The translations under genes and the position numbers were made by a program. 64,000 bases of DNA from Thermanaerovibrio velox DSM 12556 (GTDB lineage: Bacteria > Synergistota > Synergistia > Synergistales > Synergistaceae), in the NCBI RefSeq assembly GCF_000237825.1, contig NZ_CM001377.1:620001-684000 (forward strand), read 5' to 3'. Below are positions 51,719-59,390 of the stretch, piece by piece. The stretch's first letter is position 1. Every line of letters starts with the position of its first letter. The notes under the pieces were generated by a model. It was not told where the DNA came from. It searched no databases and saw only the letters and a program-made list of their open reading frames with translations.

Positions 51719-52796
51719 ACGGATGTTGTCCCTGCGCAGCGGACCTCTGCCGGAGGTATTGCACGTGTGTCCCCTGAAGCCCTCTCTAGACATTGGGGAG
51801 CCCTTTACCTATGACTCCTCCTCCAAGATGGATAACCGGTCCTCGTTCGGCAAGGCCTTGGCGGATGTGGGGGTAAGAAACAAAGGGGTGTGTGGCCGCA
51901 CCCCGATACTTGCGTTCGACTGTGATCTCATGGGATCCGTAAAGCTGGATGGTTTTGCCAAGGCATGTCCGGAGGGATTCATCCAGGCGGGTATACAGGA
52001 GCACAACACCGCCACCGTGGCAGGGGCGGCTTCGGTGGCCGGGGTGGTCTCCGTGTGGGCGGACTTCGGCGTATTCGGCCTCGATGAGGTGTACAACCAG
52101 CAGAGGCTTAACGACATAAACGGTTCCTCTCTAAAGCTTTTCCTGACCCACGTGGGCCTCGACGTGGGGGAGGATGGCAAGACCCACCAGTGCGTGGACT
52201 ACGTGGGGCTTTTCGCCAACACCTTTGGGTGGAAGGTCGTGGTCCCCGCGGATCCCAACCAGACCGATAGGGCGGTCCGCTGGGCCCTTTCCCAAGAGGG
52301 CAACGTGTGTGTGGCCATGGGGCGGAGCGTCCTTCCGGTGCTGACCTACCCTGATGGCAACCCCATATTCGCCGGTGACTACTCGTTCCGTTACGGTGCC
52401 GTAGACGTGGTAAGGGATGGGGTCCATGGAACGATCCTGGCGTTGGGACCCATGGTGGGAAGGGCTCTCAAGGGGGCGGAGATCCTGGCGGATCGGGGTA
52501 TCCAAGTAAGGGTACTTTGTACCGCCTCCCCCCTTGGCATGTCCGCCGATGAGCTCTTTGACCTGGTTGGTAAGGGGCCCCTGCTTACCGTGGAGGATCA
52601 CAACGTAAACACCGGTCTTGGGGCTGTGGTGGCTAACCTTATGGCCAGGAGCGGGGTCTCGATCCCCTTCATGCCCATCGGGGTATCCCGGTATGGCGAC
52701 TCTGGGGCGTCTGATGATGTATACCGCAGGATGGGTCTTGATCCGGAGGGCATAGCCAAGTCCTTTTTGAGGCTCAAGGAGCGAAACGATGCTTAA
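51705..52796 (+). CDS. Transketolase, C-terminal subunit
   Basis: Pyrimidine-binding and C-terminal domains of the split enzyme. 363 residues. IQAGIQEHNTATVAGAASVAG holds the catalytic glutamate region; LGPMVGRALKGAEILADRGI begins the C-domain. The N-terminal ~60 residues precede the core and differ from shorter homologues. Overlap with trmI is 8 bases. Confidence 0.9.
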   Translation: MEEYERMLSLRSGPLPEVLHVCPLKPSLDIGEPFTYDSSSKMDNRSSFGKALADVGVRNKGVCGRTPILAFDCDLMGSVKLDGFAKACPEGFIQAGIQEHNTATVAGAASVAGVVSVWADFGVFGLDEVYNQQRLNDINGSSLKLFLTHVGLDVGEDGKTHQCVDYVGLFANTFGWKVVVPADPNQTDRAVRWALSQEGNVCVAMGRSVLPVLTYPDGNPIFAGDYSFRYGAVDVVRDGVHGTILALGPMVGRALKGAEILADRGIQVRVLCTASPLGMSADELFDLVGKGPLLTVEDHNVNTGLGAVVANLMARSGVSIPFMPIGVSRYGDSGASDDVYRRMGLDPEGIAKSFLRLKERNDA

Positions 52797-53640
52797 CTAC
52801 GGGGATCTGGTCTTTCTTTGGTCTCCCAGGAAGGGGGACTGCTTCCTCTTGAGGCTCTCAAAGGGGGCGGTTCAAGGTTCCCGGCTTGGCCAGCTTCGGC
52901 ACGATGACTTCGTAGGCAGGACCTACGGGGAAGTGGTGCAAAGCCACAACGGGGAGGTTTTCGCCCTTCTTAGGCCCACCCTGGGAGAGTATTTAAGACG
53001 TGTTAAGAGGAACACCCAGATAGTCTTCCCCAAGGAGGCGGGGTTTATCCTCATGCACCTTAACGTGGGTCCCGGCTCCAAGATAGTGGAGTGCGGGACC
53101 GGTTCCGGCAGCCTCACCTGCGCCTTTGCCCACTTCGTCGGGGATCATGGCCATGTTTACACCTACGACCGCCGGGAGGAGTTCTCCCAGTTGGCCCGGC
53201 GAAACGCGGAGCGTTGGGGAGTGGCGGACCGGATAACCTTTAAGGTTAGGTCCCTGGATGAGGGGTTTGACGAGAGGGATGCGGACGCGGTCTTCCTAGA
53301 CCTACCAACCCCGTGGGACTACATAGACAAGGCCAGGGAGGCACTGGCGCCGGGCAACCGGATAGGCATCTTGGTCCCCACCTTCAACCAGATAGAGAGG
53401 ACCCTTGATGAGCTCAGATCCCAGGGGTTTGCGGACCCTCAGGTGGTGGAGATACTGCTCAGGTATCTCAAGACCGATCCAAGGCGTCTTCGCCCCGAGG
53501 ATGTGATGGTGGGGCACACTGGATACCTTATCTTCGCCAGCAAGTGCGAGCCGGGGCTGTACGATGGGCTCACGAGCAGATCCAAGGGTTCAGAGCCGGA
53601 ACAGCCGTTGGAGGATATCCAGGAGGACTGTGTTGACTGA
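52789..53640 (+). CDS. trmI: tRNA (adenine-N1) methyltransferase TrmI
   Basis: SAM-dependent enzyme that makes m1A58 in the T-loop of tRNA. 283 residues. Class I fold: IVECGTGSGSLTCAFA (motif I), VYTYDRREEFSQLARRNAERWG, and the conserved acidic motif VFLDLPTPWDYI, the family's L-D-x-P site. TrmI is common in thermophiles, archaea and Actinobacteria, which fits a warm-loving host. In a co-transcribed run with queH. Confidence 0.9.
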   Translation: MLNYGDLVFLWSPRKGDCFLLRLSKGAVQGSRLGQLRHDDFVGRTYGEVVQSHNGEVFALLRPTLGEYLRRVKRNTQIVFPKEAGFILMHLNVGPGSKIVECGTGSGSLTCAFAHFVGDHGHVYTYDRREEFSQLARRNAERWGVADRITFKVRSLDEGFDERDADAVFLDLPTPWDYIDKAREALAPGNRIGILVPTFNQIERTLDELRSQGFADPQVVEILLRYLKTDPRRLRPEDVMVGHTGYLIFASKCEPGLYDGLTSRSKGSEPEQPLEDIQEDCVD

Positions 53641-53651
53641 GGACTGAGGAT

Positions 53652-54197
53652 ATGTCTGACTGGTCGTCCAAACCCAAGCTTCTTTTGCACATATGCTGCG
53701 CTCCCGATGGGACGGTCCCTTGGGAGGAGCTGAGAGGGCGGTTCCACGTGACCGGGTACTTCTACGGTTCCAACGTACACCCCGAGGAGGAGTATTTAAA
53801 AAGACTCCAAGCGGTGATGACCCTTAAGGAACATATGGCGGGGGATCTAATTACGGAGCCTTACGACCCGGAAGGTTGGATGAGGCGCACCTGGGCACTC
53901 CGGGAAGAGGCGGAGGGAGGGGGCCGTTGCGGGTTGTGCTTCGCCGTTCAACTTATGGAGTGTGCCAGGAGGGCCGTTGAAGGGGGCTTTGAATGGATAT
54001 GTACCACCCTTACCATAAGCCCTCACAAGGATCCTGTTAGGATAAACGCCATAGGCAGGTCCTTGGCGAAGATGAACGGCCTTATGTGGGAGGAACGGGT
54101 TTGGAGGAAGGGCGGAGGCTTTGTGAGGTCCGTTGAGATGAGCCGCAGGATGGGGCTTTACAGACAGACCTGGTGCGGGTGTCTATGGGCCCGTTAA
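53652..54197 (+). CDS. queH: Epoxyqueuosine reductase QueH
   Basis: Last step of queuosine synthesis in tRNA: reduces epoxyqueuosine to queuosine. 181 residues. LLHICCAPDGTVPWEEL, GRCGLCFAVQLMECAR and the final QTWCGCLWAR supply the paired cysteines for the Fe-S cluster and metal site of the QueH (DUF208) family. Replaces the unrelated, cobalamin-dependent QueG of E. coli. Confidence 0.9.
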   Translation: MSDWSSKPKLLLHICCAPDGTVPWEELRGRFHVTGYFYGSNVHPEEEYLKRLQAVMTLKEHMAGDLITEPYDPEGWMRRTWALREEAEGGGRCGLCFAVQLMECARRAVEGGFEWICTTLTISPHKDPVRINAIGRSLAKMNGLMWEERVWRKGGGFVRSVEMSRRMGLYRQTWCGCLWAR

Positions 54198-54218
54198 GGG
54201 TTTGGAGGTGACTTTACC

Positions 54219-55191
54219 TTGACGTTGTCTTGTGAGCTCTCCGGCAAGCTTCCGCCGGAGATGCTGAAGAAGTGCGTCTTCCCTTTCACAGGCTGTCCCA
54301 GGGAGGATTTGGTGGTGGGCCCCTCGGTGGGAGAGGATGCGGCGGTGATAAGGTGGCCCCAGGGGAAATATCTGGTGTTCACCTCCGATCCCATAGTGGG
54401 TGCGAGCAAGGGGGCCGGCAAGCTTCTGGTGCGGGTGAACGCCAACGACGTGGCCTCGAAGGGCGGTGAGCCCATGTTCCTAGGGGTGACCATGATAGTT
54501 CCCCCCCCCACTGGGGCTTTCATTGGCGTCGGAGCTGATGGAGGAGATCCACAGGGAGTGTTGTGCCATGGGCATAGCGGTGGCTGGGGGTCACACGGAG
54601 ATAAACGATCGGTACGATAGCCCAGTGTTGATGGGGGCCATGATAGGCTCCGCTGACAGGGTGTTAAGGGCCTCAGACGTTCGGCCTGGGCATCGGCTGA
54701 TAGTTACCAAGCACCTTGGGATAGAGGGCATGAGCATCCTTGCCCAGGACCGGCGGGACCTGCTCTTGTCATGTCTGTCTGAAGAGGAGGTCCGTAGGGC
54801 CGCATCCTGGGGGGACCTCACCTCCGTCCTCCCCGAGGCCATGGCGTTGAGGGATCTGGCGGACTTCATGCACGATCCCACCGAGGGAGGCTTTTTGGGC
54901 GGTCTAAGCGAGGTGGAGAGCTTGGTGGGGCTCAAGGTGCAGTTGGACCGTTCAAAGCTCCCGGTGGATTCCATAACGGTTAAGGCCTCCTCTGCCCTGG
55001 GCTTTGATCCCCTGTGCCTCATATCCTCCGGCAGCCTAATGGCGTTCGTCAGCGATGAGAGGATCGAGGAGGCCCAGGAGAGGCTCAGCCGTACGGGTTG
55101 TCCTTTTGCGGTGGTTGGCACCGTATCGGACGAGCCTTTCGATGGGGTTGTGAGCGTTAAGGAGGAGCTTTGGGGCCTTCTTAAGAGGTGA
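54219..55191 (+). CDS. PurM/AIR-synthase-like ATP-binding protein, frameshifted
   Basis: Belongs to the PurM/HypE/ThiL/SelD fold family; the reaction is unknown. Seen: VVGPSVGEDAAVIRW (ATP/phosphate), VNANDVASKGGEPMFLGVTMIVPPP and, in the +1 frame, SELMEEIHRECCAMGIAVAGGHTEI and DPTEGGFLGGLSEV. The frames join at a nine-C run (54501-54509); eight C give VPPPLGLSLASELMEE. TTG start with TGGAGGTG 8 bases upstream; 323 residues restored. It lacks the C-terminal P-R-I-C tail of HypE and the Sec/Cys of SelD. Confidence 0.8.
54501..54509 (+). repeat. C9 homopolymer at a frameshift
   Basis: Nine consecutive C encoding the PPP stretch. Removing one C restores the reading frame to TGA 55189-55191. Confidence 0.8.
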
Positions 55192-55212
55192 CATGGTGAT
55201 TACAGGGGGTTG

Positions 55213-56328
55213 ATGCGTTTGGTTTTCGATGCTTACGCTGCAAGGGTAGAGAGGCTTAGGGGGATTCTCGAGGACCGGGGGCTGGATGGGTTTTTCGTGA
55301 TGGTTAATGAGGGGCTGAACTGGGAGAGTGCCTATTACCTAAGCGGTTACAGGGGAAGCAGTGCCGCCTTTTTGATAACCAAGGATGAGGGGATTCTCAT
55401 AACCGACGGCAGGTACATGACCCAGGCTAGGTCCCAGTGCCCATTCCACGTGGAGGATCAGGGCAGCAGGTCGTTGGTGGAGGCCTTGGCGGACTTTGTA
55501 CACGCCACGGGGATGAAGAGGGTTGGATTTGAGGCCTCCAGGGTTTTCCACGCCACTTACCTGGAGCTGTCTCAACGTTTCAGGGCGTCCCTAGTGGATG
55601 CCTCTGACGTAATGCCCACGATGAGGAGGTTTAAGGACAGGGCGGAGGCCAATCTGATAGCCGAGGCGTCCAGGATAGCTGCGTCGGCGTTCCTTGAGAC
55701 CTTGAGCTTGGCAGGTCCTGGGATGACCGAAAAGGAGTTCGCCGCGATACTTGAGCACAAGCTTATACTGGGTGGTGCCGAGGGAGGCTGGGGCAGCCAC
55801 TCGTTCATCGTGGCTTCCGGTCCCAGGAGTGCCATGCCTCATGGGGTGGCCACCGAAAGGGCTTTTGGGGTGGGTGAATGGTTCACCGTGGACTTTGGGG
55901 CCCGATACGGCGGATACGTTTGCGACGTTACCAGGAACGTGGCGGTAGGTTCCATAGATCCGTGGGCCATGGACGTTTATGAGGTCCTTATCGCTGCTCA
56001 GGATGAGGCGGTTAAGGCCTTGGCATCCGGCGAGAGACGGGCCTTTGAGGTGGACAGGAGGGCTAGATCGGTGGTGGAGGAAGCGGGTTTTGGCAGCCTC
56101 TTTACCCATGGATTGGGTCATGGTCTAGGGTTGGAGGTGCACGAAGCTCCAAGGGTATCGAAGACCAGCCCCGACGAGCTTAAGGATGGGGATGTCATAA
56201 CCGTGGAGCCCGGGATTTACCTGGAGGGTCGTGGGGGACTAAGGGTTGAGGATGATTACCTCATAGGGCCCGAGGGTCCCGAATGCCTGTCCGCTCCACT
56301 ACCGAAGGAGTTTTTCGTGATCCGGTAG
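55213..56328 (+). CDS. Xaa-Pro peptidase, M24 family
   Basis: Metallopeptidase that removes N-terminal residues before proline. 371 residues with a creatinase-like N-domain (LSGYRGSSAAFLITKDEGILITDGRY) and a catalytic C-domain with ligands in VDFGARYGGYVCDVTRN, THGLGHGLGLEVHE, TVEPGIYL and RVEDDYLI. Fits a peptide- and amino-acid-using lifestyle. ATG follows AGGGGGT closely; a TTG one codon earlier is possible. Confidence 0.92.
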   Translation: MRLVFDAYAARVERLRGILEDRGLDGFFVMVNEGLNWESAYYLSGYRGSSAAFLITKDEGILITDGRYMTQARSQCPFHVEDQGSRSLVEALADFVHATGMKRVGFEASRVFHATYLELSQRFRASLVDASDVMPTMRRFKDRAEANLIAEASRIAASAFLETLSLAGPGMTEKEFAAILEHKLILGGAEGGWGSHSFIVASGPRSAMPHGVATERAFGVGEWFTVDFGARYGGYVCDVTRNVAVGSIDPWAMDVYEVLIAAQDEAVKALASGERRAFEVDRRARSVVEEAGFGSLFTHGLGHGLGLEVHEAPRVSKTSPDELKDGDVITVEPGIYLEGRGGLRVEDDYLIGPEGPECLSAPLPKEFFVIR

Positions 56329-56357
56329 CTGATCTAGCGAATTAAGCCTATGGTTTG

Positions 56358-56388
56358 TTGAAAACTCTTCTGGTTTCTCTGATATAAT
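56358..56388 (+). promoter_or_regulatory. Rubredoxin promoter
   Basis: TTGAAA (56358-56363), 19 bases, TGATATAAT with a TG-extended perfect -10 (56383-56388). Gives a leader of about 33 bases before the rubredoxin ATG with GGGGAGG. Confidence 0.7.
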
Positions 56389-56427
56389 GGTCTACACACA
56401 TAAACCCTCTGTGGGGAGGTATGATCT

Positions 56428-56589
56428 ATGAAGAAGTACGTATGCACCGTGTGCGGTTACGTTTACGATCCCGCCAACGGGGATCCCGACTCCGGAATCG
56501 CCCCTGGAACCCCCTTTGAGGAGATCCCCGACGATTGGGTCTGCCCGGTGTGTGGGGTTGGGAAGGACATGTTTGAGGTATCTGAGTAA
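56428..56589 (+). CDS. rub: Rubredoxin
   Basis: Small iron electron carrier, 53 residues. The two ligand loops C-T-V-C-G-Y and C-P-V-C-G-V and the aromatic core ([13 protein letters not shown]) are standard. In anaerobes it feeds rubredoxin:oxygen reductases, superoxide reductase or rubrerythrin; none of these is next to it. Stands alone between its own promoter and terminator. Confidence 0.96.
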   Translation: MKKYVCTVCGYVYDPANGDPDSGIAPGTPFEEIPDDWVCPVCGVGKDMFEVSE

Positions 56590-56621
56590 CCGTCCTACAT
56601 CGCTCTTTGGGACTTAATGCT

Positions 56622-56668
56622 TAAGGGCTCGACCCGGGGTGATCCCGGTCGAGCCCTTTCGTTTTGAA
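56622..56668 (+). terminator. Terminator after rubredoxin
   Basis: AAGGGCTCGACCCGGG pairs with CCCGGTCGAGCCCTT (one bulged base), followed by TCGTTTT. Placed between the rubredoxin gene and the end of the opposing gene. Confidence 0.85.
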
Positions 56669-56741
56669 CACGATTTGTTGGGTTGTAGAGGCGAATTGGC
56701 CAAACGTAGTACCCCTCATAGGGCTGTCTCCCCGTACGGCT

Positions 56742-57191
56742 TTACTGCTTGGGGTTTGGAATTAAAAGTTCTTTCGCCAGGCCCACAGCGTCCTCCATGG
56801 CATCAGGCGGAGCTTCTACGGTTATCACCGAGTTCCCCCTTTTGCCCGTCACTGATACGCCCCACATGGGATGGGTCTCAATCGCCACGGTGGTCTCTCC
56901 GTCAATGGTAAGGGTCTTGTAGGTGCTGCCGAAGCCAAGCGGTGCGTCGGTTCCTTCCTCTGGCCTTTCGGGTATCTCCCAGGATCCGAAGCTCTTGCCG
57001 TCGAGTATTTCCGCCCTTAGCTTGATCCCCGAGGGGCTCCTGTACTCCCGCCTTATCCAGCTCTCCTTCTGACCTTCCCCTCTGGAGAGTACGGTGATCA
57101 CGTCTTCCCTTATCTTGGTGAACTCTTCTGCCGCCGCCAGGGAGGCGGTTAGCAACGTGCAGGTCAAGGCTGCTGCTATTTTTAACTTCAA
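56742..57191 (-). CDS. Secreted protein of unknown function
   Basis: Only clear minus-strand gene. A TTG start (complement of 57189-57191) with AGGGGA upstream gives M-K-L-K-I-AAALTCTLLTASLAAAEE, a typical cleavable signal peptide. The mature ~125 residues (KESWIRREYRSPSGIKLRAEIL, TYKTLTIDGETTVAIETHPMWG, VTGKRGNSVITVEAP) suggest a small beta-rich periplasmic protein; no family recognised. Divergent from miaB with an 82-base gap holding both starts' signals. Confidence 0.75.
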   Translation of the reverse strand: MKLKIAAALTCTLLTASLAAAEEFTKIREDVITVLSRGEGQKESWIRREYRSPSGIKLRAEILDGKSFGSWEIPERPEEGTDAPLGFGSTYKTLTIDGETTVAIETHPMWGVSVTGKRGNSVITVEAPPDAMEDAVGLAKELLIPNPKQ

Positions 57192-57273
57192 TCTGATCGT
57201 CCCCTTTCTTACGCAAGGCCACGATATGATAGACTTTTCCCCGTGGTGTAGGCAATAAGGTTGGGAGGCAGTC

Positions 57274-58575
57274 ATGAGGACATTTAGCGTTAACGTGTTT
57301 GGATGTCAGATGAACGTTTACGACGGGGACAAGCTTAAGTCCGCGTTCCTGGAAAGGGGTTGGGTCCAGGGGGAGCCTGGGTCTTCCGATGTGGAGGTGT
57401 ACGTTACCTGCAGCATAAGGGATAAGGCGGAGCAGAAGGTGATGAGTGAGATAGGCCGTTTTGGCAAGTTTAAGACTCCGCCCCTTGTGGTGTTGGTGGG
57501 GTGCATGGCCCAGCGCGTTGGTTCCGCCGTGGCGGCCCGTTTCCCCTGGGTGAAGGTGGTTGCAGGGCCAAGACATCTTGGCATGGTGCCCGAGGCGGTG
57601 GAGGAGAGCCTTACGGACAATAGGGTTCGCATGCTTCTCGACGAGGATCCCATGGAGGCGGACGATCTTTGCTGTACCCCCCACGTGGAGGAGGGGACTG
57701 TGAGGGGGTACGTCACCATAGCTCACGGGTGCGATCACTTCTGTGCCTACTGCATAGTCCCCTATGTGAGAGGTCGTTTCCGCTCCAGGGAAGGGGATGA
57801 GATCCTTCGGGAGGTGGCTGAGTTGGCCCGGAAGGGAGTAAAGGAGCTCACCCTTCTTGGGCAGAACGTCAACCGCTATGGCAAGGACCTCCCCAACGGG
57901 CCGTCTTTCCCGGAGCTCCTTAGGATGGTTGCTCGCGTGGATGGGCTTGTTCGGGTGCGTTTTGCCACTAACCACCCGGTGGACTTCTCCAGGGAGCTGG
58001 TGGAGGTAATGGCCACGGAGGATAAGGTTTGTCCCTCCATAAACCTGCCGGTCCAGTCCGGCAGCGACCGGGTGCTTCGGCTCATGGGGAGGGGGTATAC
58101 CAGGGATCAATACCTCAGCATGGTGGAGATGCTGAGGGATGCGGTCCCCGATGTCGGCATAACGTCGGACCTCATCGTTGGTTTCCCAGGGGAGACCGAG
58201 GAGGACTTCCTTGCGTCTTTGGATCTGTTGGAGCGGGTTAGGTTTGATCTGGTGCATACCGCCGCGTACTCCGTGAGACCTGGTACCAGGGCGGAGAGGA
58301 TGGAGGGGCACTTGGACGTGGCGGAGAAGGCCAGGAGGCTAAACAGGGTGAATCAGCTTCAGGCGGAGATATCCTTGGATATAAACCGTTCTTGGGTTGG
58401 TAAGACCTGTCCGGTTTTAGTAGAGGGGCCTGCTCCGAAGGGACAGGGGCTGTGGCACGGCAGGACCCCCCAGGATAAGGTGGTGTTGTTCCAGGGGCCA
58501 TCGAAGGCGGGGGAGGTGGTGTCGGTTAAGATAACGTCTGCCTTGGCATGGTATCTGCAAGGGGAGTTGGTATAG
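57274..58575 (+). CDS. miaB: tRNA methylthiotransferase MiaB
   Basis: Radical-SAM enzyme making ms2i6A37 in tRNA anticodon loops. 433 residues. N-terminal UPF0004 cluster cysteines in FGCQMNVYD, VTCSIRDKAEQK and VGCMAQR; radical-SAM cluster in HGCDHFCAYCIVPYVRGRFRS; LLGQNVNRYG and NLPVQSGSDRVL; C-terminal TRAM domain ending in VKITSALAWYLQGE. ATG start after GGGAGGCAGTC. Confidence 0.95.
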   Translation: MRTFSVNVFGCQMNVYDGDKLKSAFLERGWVQGEPGSSDVEVYVTCSIRDKAEQKVMSEIGRFGKFKTPPLVVLVGCMAQRVGSAVAARFPWVKVVAGPRHLGMVPEAVEESLTDNRVRMLLDEDPMEADDLCCTPHVEEGTVRGYVTIAHGCDHFCAYCIVPYVRGRFRSREGDEILREVAELARKGVKELTLLGQNVNRYGKDLPNGPSFPELLRMVARVDGLVRVRFATNHPVDFSRELVEVMATEDKVCPSINLPVQSGSDRVLRLMGRGYTRDQYLSMVEMLRDAVPDVGITSDLIVGFPGETEEDFLASLDLLERVRFDLVHTAAYSVRPGTRAERMEGHLDVAEKARRLNRVNQLQAEISLDINRSWVGKTCPVLVEGPAPKGQGLWHGRTPQDKVVLFQGPSKAGEVVSVKITSALAWYLQGELV

Positions 58576-58578
58576 TTT

Positions 58579-58612
58579 CCCGCCAGGGGGGATCTTAAGG
58601 ATTCCCGGCGGG
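58579..58612 (+). other. Hairpin between miaB and comEA
   Basis: CCCGCC (58579-58584) pairs with GGCGGG (58607-58612), extended by GGG/CCC with one bulged A. No clear T-run, so a weak terminator or mRNA-end structure. Confidence 0.4.
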
Positions 58613-58636
58613 CGCGCATTTCCCGTTTGGGGGTGG

Positions 58637-59386
58637 TTGCCCTTGTTAGATGCGAGGAGGAAGGCGGTTTTTGCCGTTGCGGGGGCTTTGGGGTGTTTCC
58701 TCGTGGCGTTCCTTGCGGTGATGGCCTTTTCCGGGCGTTTTGACAAGAGGGAGGGGCAAAACGTTGCGGGGGACATTACAAGGCTTAACGGTTCGGTGAA
58801 GCCCTTTGAACCCAAAGGGGCGGAGGAGTCGGTTGTGCCTAGAGAGGGGGAGGTTCCGTCTCGGCCTCAAGGGTCCTCGGAGTGGGTGGTTTACGTGACC
58901 GGGGCGGTGATGAGGCCCGGGGTGGTGCGAGTCCCGGTTGGCAGCCGGGTCTATCAGGCGGTGGATGCCGCGGGGGGACCCGCATCCAGGGCGGATCTTG
59001 AGTCCATAAACCTGGCGAGCCCCTTGCAGGATGGGCAGCACGTGAGGGTGCCCTTTAAGGGGGAGCCCCTTAAGGTTAGAGCCTCTGGCGGTGGAGCTTT
59101 GACGGCGGTTCAAGGGGTTCAAGGGGCGGAAGTGGCAAGCCCCAGTGTGGCTCAGGCCGTTCCAACCCGCACGGAGATGGCTGCAAGCAACAGGGTCAAC
59201 GTTAACCGTGCGGGGTTGGAGGAGCTTAAGTCCTTGCCCGGGGTGGGGGATAAGACCGCCCAGGCCATCCTGGATTACCGGGCTGCCAACGGCCCATTCA
59301 GGGATGTTAAAGACCTGCTCAAGGTCAAGGGCATAGGGCCAAAGAAGCTGGAGAAGATGGCTCCCATGGTGGAGGTTTCTCCTTAA
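58637..59386 (+). CDS. comEA: DNA-uptake receptor ComEA
   Basis: Membrane-anchored DNA-binding protein of natural transformation. One N-terminal membrane segment (AVFAVAGALGCFLVAFLAVM), an SLBB-like domain (VVYVTGAVMRPGVVRVPVGS... LQDGQHVRVP) and a C-terminal helix-hairpin-helix domain (RVNVNRAGLEELKSLPGVGD, VKGIGPKKLEKMAPMV). 249 residues. TTG start after GGGGGTGG. Directly upstream of comEC. Confidence 0.92.
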   Translation: MPLLDARRKAVFAVAGALGCFLVAFLAVMAFSGRFDKREGQNVAGDITRLNGSVKPFEPKGAEESVVPREGEVPSRPQGSSEWVVYVTGAVMRPGVVRVPVGSRVYQAVDAAGGPASRADLESINLASPLQDGQHVRVPFKGEPLKVRASGGGALTAVQGVQGAEVASPSVAQAVPTRTEMAASNRVNVNRAGLEELKSLPGVGDKTAQAILDYRAANGPFRDVKDLLKVKGIGPKKLEKMAPMVEVSP

Positions 59387-59390
59387 GCCC

